From Sporobacter sp963677825 (GTDB lineage Bacteria; Bacillota; Clostridia; Oscillospirales; Oscillospiraceae): a stretch of 64,000 nucleotides of DNA. The position numbers were made by a program, and so were the translations under genes. The notes under the pieces were generated by a model. That model did no database searches, was not told the DNA's origin, and worked only from the letters and a program-made list of their open reading frames with translations. The stretch spans positions 1,984,001 through 2,048,000 of the forward strand of contig CAXXEF010000001.1 in the NCBI GenBank assembly GCA_963677825.2, read 5' to 3'. Shown piece by piece: positions 1 through 8,625 of the stretch; position 1 is the stretch's first letter, and each line of letters opens with the position of its first letter.

Positions 1-193
1 TTTCCGGCAGCGAAAACTGATACTGCTTGAGGCGGGTTATCAGCAGCATGTCGTGGAGCTGGGAAACCGCATAATATCGATAGCCGGACTCGGGGCTGAC
101 ATACCCCGGCCTCAAAAGCCCAATCTGGTCGTAATAACGCAGCGTCTTTGCGGACACTCTGCTGATGCGGGAGAATTCTCCGATTGTTAGCAT
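1..193 (-). CDS. MerR-family transcriptional regulator, N-terminal part (cut by window edge)
   Basis: Reading leftwards from ATG at 193, the protein begins MLTIGEFSRISRVSAKTLRYY and goes on through DQIGLLRP and SGYRYY. This is the winged helix-turn-helix of the MerR family: GEFSRISRVSAKTLRYY is the HTH and the SGYRYY wing follows. About 64 residues are visible and the rest lies outside the window, so the effector domain is unknown. A GGCGGTGA ribosome site precedes the ATG. A promoter with a 19-bp spacer lies 42 bp upstream, which suggests autoregulation. Confidence 0.85.
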   Translation of the reverse strand, partial: MLTIGEFSRISRVSAKTLRYYDQIGLLRPGYVSPESGYRYYAVSQLHDMLLITRLKQYQFSLPE

Positions 194-234
194 AAAATCA
201 CCGCCCAATTGGTTTCAGAACATGCTCTGATATC

Positions 235-265
235 AGTATAAGCGTTCCAGTAAGGGCAGAGTCAA
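235..265 (-). promoter_or_regulatory. MerR-type promoter (19-bp spacer) of the edge merR gene
   Basis: On the minus strand, TTGACT (265-260) and TATACT (240-235) are separated by 19 bp. MerR-family activators are known to act at promoters whose -35/-10 spacing is stretched to 19-20 bp. The position directly upstream of a merR gene supports autoregulation; this is inference from spacing. Confidence 0.55.
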
Positions 266-352
266 GTGCTTTTTTATGTTTATTTTTCGCGTTTAGCGCG
301 TATTGAATGGAGTTTTAGATCGCTGCGATACTACTAAATGCTCTACCCCAGT

Positions 353-387
353 AAAAAACCGCGTAACCATACAGTTACGCGGTTTTT
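353..387 (-). terminator. Bidirectional intrinsic terminator
   Basis: The arms AAAAACCGCGTAAC and GTTACGCGGTTTTT form a strong hairpin with A/T runs on both sides. It sits about 90 bp beyond the stop of the leftward URO-D-family gene and would end its transcript. Confidence 0.75.
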
Positions 388-478
388 AATATTCAACTGG
401 TGTGGAGTTATGCTAAATCTGTTTTGGCGCACGTACCGGACTTTTTATATAAGCCGGAAGGCGGCAGACAGGGACGTC

Positions 479-1492
479 TTATCCGAACAGCTGCTGGGCA
501 AGCTTGCTGCCGTACGCGTTCATTTCATCCCGTGCGATCTCGGCGACTGTGCTGTGCACAGGCATCCAGCTCGTAAAGCAGGGCAGGAAATGACCACAGG
601 GCACATAGTTATCGAACGTTTCGCGGATGTGCGCGCGGATGACGCCCTCGTCGGCTGCGGCGTGATCGATTTTTGACATATCGATCCCGCCGAATAAAAA
701 CAGCTTGCCGTCTGTGCGTTTGATAACGTCAGGGATATCGTTTTCAGGCGTCGGCCCCTGCCAAACGTCCATACCGATCTCGACCATGTCCTCGCAAACC
801 TCAGACGCGTGACAGTCGCAGTGATTCATTGTAATGACGTTCCTTGACTTGATGTAGCCAAAGAACCGAGCATACAACGGCTTTAGGATCTCGCGCCATA
901 CGGCCGGCGGCAGGAAGAGCTGCGTTTTGTTGCCCCAGTCGTCAAAGTTAACAATAATGTCCGGCTGCATTTCGTCAATGACTTTTTCGACGCTGGCGAT
1001 CTTCCAGTCGGTGTATGCGCTTAACAGCTCATACATATCATCCGGCTCAATCAGGTAGTTCATCAGCGCGTCTTCAAAGCCCATCATCGCGTGGCTGAAC
1101 TCAAACATACCGCGCGGAGACTGAACCATGACGAGCTTGTTTTCCCGATCCAGCTCGCCGGCGGCGGCCCAAGCGGCCGACCAGTCCAGATTGTCGAGCG
1201 ACGGGAACTCAAAGTAGTCGCGCCAGCGCGTAATGTCTTCAATGACGATTTTGTCCGGCGTGTGATTCGGCGTCGGGCCCGGCTGATCCGCGGGAAAGTC
1301 CCAGATGACGCCCCAAGCATCTTTTTTATTGACTTCGCCTTTTTGCGCGCGCTGATGCGCCAAGCTGACCGCGTCGGGCACAAAAGGCAGACCGGTAGCC
1401 GGATTGCAATTAAAGCAAGTGAACGGGTCGCCCAGCCACTTCGGATCGTTGCTATTTATCAAAGATAAAAATCTTTCTTTCGGTGTTTGCAT
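479..1492 (-). CDS. Uroporphyrinogen decarboxylase (URO-D) family protein, possible corrinoid-type methyltransferase
   Basis: This 337-residue protein has the URO-D/methyltransferase fold signature. The region NHCDCHASEVCEDMVEIG (about residue 223) followed by WQGPTPENDIPDV and LFLFGGID is typical of the family branch that contains methylcobalamin:CoM-type methyltransferases and many uncharacterised anaerobe proteins; His/Cys residues here and in PCGHFLPC near residue 304 could bind zinc. The protein is not a HemE orthologue: the N-terminal heme-pathway motif is missing, and no heme genes are near. It stands alone on its strand, divergent from a PucR-type regulator and near a TRAP transporter. 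The substrate is unknown; a role in demethylating aromatic compounds is speculative. Confidence 0.75.
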   Translation of the reverse strand: MQTPKERFLSLINSNDPKWLGDPFTCFNCNPATGLPFVPDAVSLAHQRAQKGEVNKKDAWGVIWDFPADQPGPTPNHTPDKIVIEDITRWRDYFEFPSLDNLDWSAAWAAAGELDRENKLVMVQSPRGMFEFSHAMMGFEDALMNYLIEPDDMYELLSAYTDWKIASVEKVIDEMQPDIIVNFDDWGNKTQLFLPPAVWREILKPLYARFFGYIKSRNVITMNHCDCHASEVCEDMVEIGMDVWQGPTPENDIPDVIKRTDGKLFLFGGIDMSKIDHAAADEGVIRAHIRETFDNYVPCGHFLPCFTSWMPVHSTVAEIARDEMNAYGSKLAQQLFG

Positions 1493-1818
1493 ACCTTTAA
1501 CCTCAACTTTTAAGAATGTAACAGGATACGACTAATAGCATTACATTTTAACCGACTAAAAACAATGTTTCGGTTTCTGAAATTACAGGTATGGCATTGT
1601 ATTTATTTATCTTGAACGCAGACGGCACATAAAAAATAATCAGTATAGGCGTGGATTTTTGAGAACTTAAGTTTTTTCAATAAATTAAGTTGCCGTTTAT
1701 TGTGACATCCTACAATAGACGGGCAATACATTATGAGTCAGCATGGATAACTTGAGTTAGCAAGCGACTTGTGTTATTTTCATATTGTAATCTTTGTTAG
1801 CGGAAAGAGGATAAGCGT
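1493..1818. other. Divergent intergenic region (326 bp)
   Basis: This AT-rich region separates the leftward URO-D gene from the rightward PucR-type gene and must hold both promoters. I see no RNA gene, clear long dyad or ORF with a ribosome site, and no -35/-10 pair strong enough to report. Confidence 0.5.
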
Positions 1819-3426
1819 ATGGATTTTAGCCTGAAGCTGATTATGGATGAACTGGGGTTTGAGGCTGATATCAATATACCCGACGATATTAACCCCAGGT
1901 TTTCGTTTGTCGAGCTATATTCGCCGGCCGGTACCGCAATACCGTCCGACAAGCTGCTCGTGTGCGGTTTGACAGAAGCGCTTGCCGTTACCGATCGGGA
2001 CGGCGTGTACTTTCTATGTATTCGCGACCGCATGGTGGACGAAACAGAAACGCCGGAGAACATGTGCGGGATCACGGTTGTTAAAAGAAATATGGATCTG
2101 CGTAATTTGTTCAATGACGTGCAGCGTGTATTTGTCAAGCTGAATACGTGGATTTTGCAGATGGAGCAGTCGATTTCTGCCAATAAAGGCATACAAGACC
2201 TGCTGACCATTAGCGAGTCCATCATCCAAAACCATATAACTGTTCAGGACTCTACGTTTAAGCTGCTTTACTATACAAATGGGATCAAGACCACCGATGC
2301 TATCACAAACAAGTTGATAAAATATGGTTATCATCCGCCTGAAACAGTCCAGTTGATGCAAAAGCTCCGGCGTCTGGAAGAATATGAGCATTTCACAGAA
2401 ATATTTATCAGCCGAGATTATGCAACGTCTGAATACGAAGTCGCTAAAAAGATGTTCAGGGTTGGCGGCGCCGTTGTTGTTCATGTCGTAATGATATGCT
2501 GCGGCAGACCGGCGACAGAGGGGCTAATGGAGCTGTTTAGTATTCTTCTTGGATATATCAAGATATACGTGGATCGTGATAGCGATATCATCAGCGGTAA
2601 CAACGCCATCAAGAAGCTGGCGCTTGACCTTATTACGAAAAATGTGAGAAATCCGGAAGAGGCGAAACATCGCGCGTCTTATGTCGGCTTTCCGAATGAA
2701 GGCAGCTTTCGCCTGGTCGTCATTTCATTGGCAGACGAGAAAAACATCCCGTTTAACCGGCTTATTTTATCGTTTGCGGACATGCTTCCGCAGGCTTTGG
2801 TCTTTTCGCATAACCGCAATGTACTGATTTTGGGTGTTGATCGTATTGATACAGAGCAGCTCAAGTCGATTATCGATAAAGCGCTGGACTCGCGGGATAT
2901 TCTTTGCGGTATGAGCAACGCTTTCAGTAACCTGTGGGGCATCAGTATTGCCTATGAACAGGCGCTGATGGCCGTCGACATTGCCGGGCGGATGAAGCTG
3001 CCTTTGGTTTCTGCGGATAGTCCGCACAAGCGATATTTTTACAAATTCAGCGACTACTGGATGTATCATCTGATCGCCGCAGGCATCGGCGCTGCGCCTG
3101 CTGTTTACAGAGATTCTTTTCTCTTCCAGTCTATCGACAAGCTTCGGGAATATGATGCAATACATCACACCAGGACATTTATACTGCTTCGCGCCTATCT
3201 GGAAAACGAACGTAAAGCTACCGTGGTGAGCACATTGCTTCATATGCATCGAAATACCGTGCTATATCATATCAGTAAAATAGAGAGCATCCTTGGTATT
3301 TCACTTGATGATCCTGAAATCCGGCTGAAGCTCCAGTTGGCGTTCAAAGCGGACGACTTCGGGCCGGGCATATTCAAGTCGGAGCCGTGTGATTGTGAAA
3401 AGCAATCGGGATCCGACGTCGTGTGA
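1819..3426 (+). CDS. PucR/CdaR-type helix-turn-helix transcriptional regulator
   Basis: This is a 535-residue protein. The last ~70 residues carry the PucR C-terminal HTH: TFILLRAYLENERKATVV, then LHMHRNTVLYHISKIESILG, the family's hallmark helix pair. The region before it (about residues 260-440) resembles the GGDEF-like spacer of CdaR/PucR proteins; the N-terminal 250 residues look like a sensor region that I cannot assign. An AAAGAGGA ribosome site precedes the ATG. Such regulators commonly control catabolism of purines, sugar acids or aromatics. The TRAP transporter operon directly downstream is the obvious candidate target, with a terminator in between. Confidence 0.85.
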   Translation: MDFSLKLIMDELGFEADINIPDDINPRFSFVELYSPAGTAIPSDKLLVCGLTEALAVTDRDGVYFLCIRDRMVDETETPENMCGITVVKRNMDLRNLFNDVQRVFVKLNTWILQMEQSISANKGIQDLLTISESIIQNHITVQDSTFKLLYYTNGIKTTDAITNKLIKYGYHPPETVQLMQKLRRLEEYEHFTEIFISRDYATSEYEVAKKMFRVGGAVVVHVVMICCGRPATEGLMELFSILLGYIKIYVDRDSDIISGNNAIKKLALDLITKNVRNPEEAKHRASYVGFPNEGSFRLVVISLADEKNIPFNRLILSFADMLPQALVFSHNRNVLILGVDRIDTEQLKSIIDKALDSRDILCGMSNAFSNLWGISIAYEQALMAVDIAGRMKLPLVSADSPHKRYFYKFSDYWMYHLIAAGIGAAPAVYRDSFLFQSIDKLREYDAIHHTRTFILLRAYLENERKATVVSTLLHMHRNTVLYHISKIESILGISLDDPEIRLKLQLAFKADDFGPGIFKSEPCDCEKQSGSDVV

Positions 3427-3443
3427 ACTGCATATTCGTCCGT

Positions 3444-3483
3444 AGACGTGCCCGCTGTTTCTTTTGAAACAGCGGGCACGTCT
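3444..3483 (+). terminator. Intrinsic terminator after the PucR-type gene
   Basis: The arms AGACGTGCCCGCTGTTTC and GAAACAGCGGGCACGTCT form an 18-bp perfect stem with a TTTT loop, 17 bp after the stop codon. The T tract is short (TTCGTCT). Confidence 0.75.
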
Positions 3484-3824
3484 TTCGTCTGGCCCGAACG
3501 CCGCGGCTTGACGGGTAAATTCGTCGGAATTGTACGCACATGAATTGCCGGAGCGCTTTTGTCACAATGTTAAACGTCGCGACACTGTAAGATCCTACTA
3601 AACTTTATGGCGATGACCAATTAACGGTTATTGATCTTCAGAAAACTCATTTCACTGAATAAAACACACAATACTATATGATGAAATTATAGAGGGTTGT
3701 ATGATGATTTTCAGACAGTCACCTATTAGAATTTGTTTAAATAGTTAATAAAAAATAGTGTTCTGACTCTAATTTTGTTTAACTGTAATAACCACTTTAA
3801 CACGATGCCAAGGAGGTGACATTT
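3484..3824 (+). other. Upstream region of the TRAP operon (about 340 bp)
   Basis: AT-rich non-coding DNA. A weak promoter candidate is TTCTGA (3761-3766), 17 bp, TGTAAT (3784-3789), about 35 bp before the start codon. There is no recognisable riboswitch or long dyad. A 15-codon ORF near 3702 has a poor ribosome site and is not called. Confidence 0.4.
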
Positions 3825-4337
3825 TTGAGATACCCGAAGTTTATGGTGAAAATCAACGGAGCAACCGCTATTATGTGCGGTGCTGTTGTTTTTATTTTTG
3901 CATTATTGGCCGTTATGGAATCCATTCTCCGGCAGTTTTTTAACTCTCCGACAGTCTGGACGCTGAACATCACGCAGGCGTTGTTTATCTGGGCCGCGTT
4001 TTTAGGCAGCTCATGGGCGTTTCAGGAGCATGGGCACGTGGCTGTTGACCTTATGAGAGATCTGGTGGACAAGCACACAAAGAGCCCAAAGCGAATCCCG
4101 CGCCGTGTAATGGCGGTATTTGGGTACATCTGCGCGTTTATCGTTATGGCTGTCATTTTGTACGGTGGCTGGATTAAAACGATGAGCTCGGCTGAAGTTA
4201 ACGAAATGCATACATTTGTTTTCAAATTTCCTGTTATTGCATCTACCATACCGATCGTAATCGGCTCCATCCAAATGCTGGTGACGCTGATTTTCATGAT
4301 TCTGGATATTTTAGCCGGCGGCGAAAAATACCTGTAA
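3825..4337 (+). CDS. dctQ: TRAP transporter small permease (DctQ type)
   Basis: This ~170-residue protein has four predicted membrane segments: INGATAIMCGAVVFIFALL, the WTLNITQALFIWAAFLGS segment, the VFGYICAFIVMAVILYGGW segment and a C-terminal one. That is the DctQ fold, with the typical SWAFQEHGHVAVD after helix 2. The start is set at TTG 3825 because the strong AAGGAGGTG (3810-3818) would overlap the GTG at 3816 and is well spaced for the TTG. It is the first gene of dctQ-dctM-dctP, a high-affinity sodium-coupled uptake system for organic acids. The substrate cannot be read from sequence. Confidence 0.9.
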   Translation: MRYPKFMVKINGATAIMCGAVVFIFALLAVMESILRQFFNSPTVWTLNITQALFIWAAFLGSSWAFQEHGHVAVDLMRDLVDKHTKSPKRIPRRVMAVFGYICAFIVMAVILYGGWIKTMSSAEVNEMHTFVFKFPVIASTIPIVIGSIQMLVTLIFMILDILAGGEKYL

Positions 4338-4407
4338 ACACCAGCGCCGATACTGCACTTTTTCGGCATCAGTATCGGGCAAATCCAACTAAGAGAGGAG
4401 CCGGCTT

Positions 4408-5817
4408 GTGTCAAGTACACTAACCTTACTTATAATTTTCGCCATCTTGCTGTTTGTGATGTTTATGGGCGCACCTGTAAAAAGCGCCATGGGCTTCACA
4501 GCCATTTGCGCGATACTTTTATTCATGGGGACGCGCTTTTTGCCGAACATCGGCAAGATCGCTTACAACCAGGGCACCGGTATCAATCAGATCATTGCCC
4601 CTATGTTCATCCTCATGGCGGAGTTCTTATCCCGAGGCGGTATCGCTGAAGACATATTCGCGGTGCTCAATAAGAGTATCGGTAAATTCAAGGGCGGTCT
4701 GGCCATCAGCACGACGCTTGCCTGTACGATTTTTGCCGCACTTTGCGGTTCGTCCCCAGCGACGGCGGCGTCTGTCGGCCGTATATCCATCAAGGAGATG
4801 ACAAAACGCAAATATCATCCGGCTTTTGCGGTTGGCACGGTTGCCGCCGGCGGTACGCTGGGTATCATGATTCCACCCAGCCTAGCGTTTTTATTGTACG
4901 GTATCATCACCGAAACGTCGATCGTCAAGCTCTTGATGGCCGGTATTATTCCGGGTATTATGCTCTCCGCGCTATTAATCCTAAGCATTATTATCAGAAC
5001 GCGGACAAACAAGGCGCTAATCAACTGCCCCAATGTCGATGATTTCCTCGATCAAGGTGAGGTGGATGTAGACGCCGAAACACCTGTTCAGTCCCCCGAG
5101 GTGGAAGATGCCATCGATGCGGCTGAAGCGTCGGCGCAGGCAGCGACGGCCAAGCCGGCGGAAGCAGATGTCGGATTTCTGCGCATCTTGCCTTCGCTAC
5201 TTCTGATCGTTGTCGTGCTCGGGTCCATGTATCTGGGCTGGGCAACACCGATGGAAGCCGCGGGCTACGGCGTTGTCGGTGCGTTCCTGATCATCCTGCT
5301 CCAGAAGCGCCTAACGAAAAAATTGGTTGTCGATTCCTTCAAGGCCACGGCAAAAACCGGTACGATGATCGTTTTCCTGATCATACTCGGTTATTGTATG
5401 AGCTTTGTTATCAGCTATCTCGGCATTGCCGAGCAGATCGCGGCGTCGATTGTCGCCAGCGGACTCAACCGATACGTGATCATGGCGATGATCTATGTGC
5501 TTTGGTTTATCATGGGTTGTCTCATGGATCCGTCCAGCATGGTTATCCTGACAATTCCGTTTATCTTCCCGACGCTCAGGATGCTCAACTTCGATCCCCT
5601 GTGGATCGGCGTCGTGGCGACGCTGTCGGTCGAGATCGGTATGATCACACCGCCGGTTGGTTTGAACCTATTCGTTTTACGATCCAACTCCGGCCTGAAA
5701 ATGTCGGCGATCATCAAGGGCGCGTTACCCTACGTCGTCGTCATGCTTATCGGACTGCTGCTCATCACTGTTTTCCCGGCGATCGCGACGTGGCTGCCAT
5801 CCACGATCTATTCGTAA
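4408..5817 (+). CDS. dctM: TRAP transporter large permease (DctM type)
   Basis: A 469-residue, ~12-helix membrane protein. Family hallmarks: GSSPATAASVG (about 112-122), GGTLGIMIPPS (about 148-158) and VEIGMITPPVGLNLF near the C-terminus. The start is GTG 4408, preceded by GAGAGGAG. Oddity: between helices, about residues 205-255, there is a hydrophilic, Asp/Glu/Ala-rich insertion (VDDFLDQGEVDVDAETPV and onwards) that ordinary ~430-residue DctM proteins lack. DctM forms the translocation channel and pairs with the DctQ encoded 70 bp upstream. Confidence 0.93.
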   Translation: MSSTLTLLIIFAILLFVMFMGAPVKSAMGFTAICAILLFMGTRFLPNIGKIAYNQGTGINQIIAPMFILMAEFLSRGGIAEDIFAVLNKSIGKFKGGLAISTTLACTIFAALCGSSPATAASVGRISIKEMTKRKYHPAFAVGTVAAGGTLGIMIPPSLAFLLYGIITETSIVKLLMAGIIPGIMLSALLILSIIIRTRTNKALINCPNVDDFLDQGEVDVDAETPVQSPEVEDAIDAAEASAQAATAKPAEADVGFLRILPSLLLIVVVLGSMYLGWATPMEAAGYGVVGAFLIILLQKRLTKKLVVDSFKATAKTGTMIVFLIILGYCMSFVISYLGIAEQIAASIVASGLNRYVIMAMIYVLWFIMGCLMDPSSMVILTIPFIFPTLRMLNFDPLWIGVVATLSVEIGMITPPVGLNLFVLRSNSGLKMSAIIKGALPYVVVMLIGLLLITVFPAIATWLPSTIYS

Positions 5818-5898
5818 GGTATTGTCATTCAGCAGGATTCTTAAAATTAGGATCCTGACTGATGCGATATAATTTCCAACAAGGAGAGGACTATTTAA

Positions 5899-6999
5899 AT
5901 GAAAAAAGTACTTTGCATTGTTTTGGCCGTTCTTCTGGCATTCAGCCTGTTTGCCTGTAACAACACCACAACACCGTCTGCCAACACTTCTCCCAGCACG
6001 GATCCCTCCGAAAGCCCGTCCGATACGACGATGGAACCGTCGGGCGAGCCGGGCATCAACCTCGACAACATTAACGAGCGCACCTTTATTCTCGCGCACG
6101 GTATTCCTGCTCAGGCGATGACGGGTCTTCAGTATAATGCTTTTGCTGAAGCCGTTGCCGAGCTTTCCGGCGGCAAAATGACCATCGACCAGAAGGTCGG
6201 CGGCACGCTGATCACCGATACGGAGTCTCTTGACGCCGTTATGGACGGAACAGTCGACTTTATCCACAGCATGGGTTCCTATGTTACGGGCACCATCCCC
6301 AACATCGCCCCTGTCACCATCTACGGTTACTTTATCGGCGATAGTGACGCGTGGTTCGGCTTTGCCGATGCCGTCCACGACACGATGAGCGACATCTACG
6401 GCGAGTTCGGTATCCATTTCGTCGGTTCGCTGTATCAGGGCACGATGGTTATCGTTTGCACCAACAAGCTCATTAAGGCTCCGGCTGACTTGGAAGGCGA
6501 GTTCTTCCGCGCCTCCGGTACATGGGTTAGCAAGACTGTCCAGGCTTGGGGCGCGACGCCGACCACACTTGGTCTGGCCGACCTGACCACCGCTTTCGAG
6601 CGTAACACGGTTCAGGGTACGACGACTGGCTGGAACATCGCAGTTCCCTTCAAGCTCTACGAAGTTGCTCAGAACATTACATTCACCGACTTTAACGAAG
6701 GCTATGCGGCGCTTCTGATGAACGACGATACATGGAACAGCCTCAATGCTGACGAACAGGCCGTTATCACCGAGGCCGGCAAGGTCTTCGAGCAAAAATC
6801 TGTCGAGATCGCACTGGATCTCCGTGAAGAATACAAAGCCACGATCACCGAAGCCGGCATCAACACCTACGAGCTGACAGAAGCCGAGCAGAACATGTTC
6901 ATGGATATCTCCATGACGGTCTTTGACGTAGTCAAGGGCGAAGTTTCTGGTCCGGGCCTTGAGCTCCTCGATGTTCTGGAAAGCCTGAGAGCCGGCTGA
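5899..6999 (+). CDS. dctP: TRAP transporter substrate-binding lipoprotein (DctP type)
   Basis: A 366-residue exported protein with a signal peptide ending in the lipobox LFAC (Cys20), so it is membrane-anchored, as expected for a Gram-positive binding protein. A Ser/Thr/Pro linker (about 21-50) leads to the DctP fold. The stretch EFFRASGTWVSKTVQAWGA holds the conserved arginine that usually pairs with a carboxylate ligand, followed by LADLTTAFERNTVQG. It is the third gene of the TRAP operon, after an AAGGAGAGG ribosome site, and ends before a strong terminator. A carboxylate ligand is likely from the arginine; its identity is unknown. Confidence 0.9.
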   Translation: MKKVLCIVLAVLLAFSLFACNNTTTPSANTSPSTDPSESPSDTTMEPSGEPGINLDNINERTFILAHGIPAQAMTGLQYNAFAEAVAELSGGKMTIDQKVGGTLITDTESLDAVMDGTVDFIHSMGSYVTGTIPNIAPVTIYGYFIGDSDAWFGFADAVHDTMSDIYGEFGIHFVGSLYQGTMVIVCTNKLIKAPADLEGEFFRASGTWVSKTVQAWGATPTTLGLADLTTAFERNTVQGTTTGWNIAVPFKLYEVAQNITFTDFNEGYAALLMNDDTWNSLNADEQAVITEAGKVFEQKSVEIALDLREEYKATITEAGINTYELTEAEQNMFMDISMTVFDVVKGEVSGPGLELLDVLESLRAG

Positions 7000-7063
7000 T
7001 TGCTTAACCAAGTGATAGTCAAGACCACCGATAAATGATAGAAGCTACTTGTTAGATTGGTTA

Positions 7064-7101
7064 AAGAAAGCGTCGCCTGTGAATTCAGGCGACGCTTTCT
7101 T
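7064..7101 (+). terminator. Intrinsic terminator of the TRAP operon
   Basis: The arms AAGAAAGCGTCGCCTG and CAGGCGACGCTTTCTT are perfect over 16 bp, with loop TGAATT. Confidence 0.85.
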
Positions 7102-7200
7102 GTGGATTTCGCTAATATTTTATCAATATGTTGAAGTTGTATATTTATTTTTACTATATAATGTGGTATACTCAATCGACTAGATAAGGGAGAGGTGTCT

Positions 7201-8499
7201 ATGAAAAACAAAATAATTCAAGTAGAGGAACGTGTACCCTTAGGGCAAGGCTTTGCGCTGAGCTTCCAGCATCTTTTTGCGATGTTCGGCGCATCAGTTC
7301 TCGTCCCGATACTGTTCCAAATCGACCCCGGCATTGTTCTGCTGATGAACGGCTTCGGCACCATGTTGTTTATTTTCCTAACCAAAGGCAAAGCGCCAGC
7401 TTATTTAGGCTCCAGCTTTGCTTTTCTTGCGCCGGTTACATTGATCTTAAACAACGGGGGTGATTTCGCATCGGCACAGGGGGCTTTTGTTGTCGTCGGT
7501 TTAGCAATGGCTGTTACCGCCATTATTATCCGGTATGTGGGCACGAAATGGATTGACATCGTCCTGCCGCCAGCGGCGATGGGACCCATCGTTGCGCTTA
7601 TCGGACTTGGGCTTGCCGCGACGGCGGCCAGCAGCGGTGGCTTGCCGGTCGCCGGAACAGCGCTGAGCGAAATCGACTACCGCAACGTTATTGTTTTTGC
7701 GATTACGCTGGTTGTGGCGATTTTCGGGTCGGTCTGCTTCCGGAAATTTTTCGCCGTCATTCCCATTTTGATCGCGATCGTCGTTGGCTATCTGTCTGCG
7801 CTGGCATTCGGGCTTGTTGACCTGACAGGAGTTCAGGAAGCAAATCTATTTGTCCTGCCGACATTCCAAGCGCCGAGATTTGAGATGAGCGCCATCCTGA
7901 TCATCCTGCCGGCACTGCTCGTCGTGGTGACGGAGCACATCGGCCATCAGCTCGTCACAAGCAAGATCGTGGGTAGGGATCTGCTCAAAGAGCCCGGCTT
8001 GCACCGCTCGATGCTTGGCGACGGTTTGTCCACGGCAATCTCCGGCGCCGTCGGCGCCGTGCCGACGACGACGTACGGCGAGAATATCGGCGTTATGGCG
8101 ATGACGCGGGTTTACAGCGTGTGGGTCATCGGCGGCGCAGCGCTGCTGTCAATCCTCATCGCGTTTATCGGACCGGTATCGGCCGTCATCCAGTCGATCC
8201 CATGGGCCGTTATCGGCGGTGTCAGCTTCATGCTGTACGGCATGATCGGCGCATCCGGCATCCGGCTGATCGTCGAGGCAAAAGTAGATTACAGCAAATC
8301 CAGAAATCTCGCGCTCACGTCGGTCGTGTTTGTCGTGGGTCTGAGCGGGGCGTATGTTCCGCTTGGGGAGTTCCAGCTCACGGGCGTCATCCTCGCGACG
8401 ATTGTGGGCATCGTGCTTGGACTCCTGTTCTTCCTGCTTGATAAGCTCAAGCTGACAAATGACCGAGAGGACGAGCCGGATATTCCGGAATCCAAGTAA
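7201..8499 (+). CDS. uraA: NCS2-family uracil/xanthine permease
   Basis: A 432-residue membrane protein of the nucleobase-cation symporter-2 family, which takes up uracil or xanthine with protons. Features: GQGFALSFQHLFAMFGAS at the N-terminus, LPPAAMGPIVALIGLGLA, the substrate-site helix with VVTEHIGHQLV, and the NCS2 signature GAVPTTTYGENIGVMAMT. ATG 7201 is preferred over the in-frame GTG 7195 because GGGAGAGG is correctly spaced for it. The Glu in TEHIG and GENIG motif resemble UraA more than xanthine permeases, so uracil is the likelier substrate. It is a single-gene unit between two terminators, with no pyr genes nearby. Confidence 0.88.
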   Translation: MKNKIIQVEERVPLGQGFALSFQHLFAMFGASVLVPILFQIDPGIVLLMNGFGTMLFIFLTKGKAPAYLGSSFAFLAPVTLILNNGGDFASAQGAFVVVGLAMAVTAIIIRYVGTKWIDIVLPPAAMGPIVALIGLGLAATAASSGGLPVAGTALSEIDYRNVIVFAITLVVAIFGSVCFRKFFAVIPILIAIVVGYLSALAFGLVDLTGVQEANLFVLPTFQAPRFEMSAILIILPALLVVVTEHIGHQLVTSKIVGRDLLKEPGLHRSMLGDGLSTAISGAVGAVPTTTYGENIGVMAMTRVYSVWVIGGAALLSILIAFIGPVSAVIQSIPWAVIGGVSFMLYGMIGASGIRLIVEAKVDYSKSRNLALTSVVFVVGLSGAYVPLGEFQLTGVILATIVGIVLGLLFFLLDKLKLTNDREDEPDIPESK

Positions 8500-8554
8500 T
8501 CCAAGCGGAGCGCGTGAGCGCTTTGACGGGGGAGTACGACCATCATACGAGCAA

Positions 8555-8587
8555 ACAGGGCTTGCAGTGTTTGTCTGCAAGCCCTGT
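8555..8587 (+). terminator. Intrinsic terminator of the permease gene
   Basis: The arms ACAGGGCTTGCAG and CTGCAAGCCCTGT with a 7-base loop are followed by GCTTTTTG. The hairpin also faces the end of the convergent gene at 8626. Confidence 0.85.
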
Positions 8588-8625
8588 GCTTTTTGTCGGA
8601 GTACGATGCGCCGCGGCAGCATGTA

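Noticed and set aside
479..1492. The URO-D family gene as hemE
   Set aside because: The heme-type N-terminal signature is not present, no heme genes are adjacent, and the His/Cys motifs point to the methyltransferase-like branch.
5725..7011. A 428-codon open frame on the minus strand opposite the TRAP binding protein
   Set aside because: It mirrors dctP codon structure, has no ribosome site or recognisable domain, and the plus strand gene is clearly real with a lipobox.
7102..7200. A purine riboswitch or PyrR attenuator upstream of the NCS2 permease
   Set aside because: Only ~95 bp of AT-rich DNA remain after the TRAP terminator; no conserved purine-aptamer core or attenuator pair is present.
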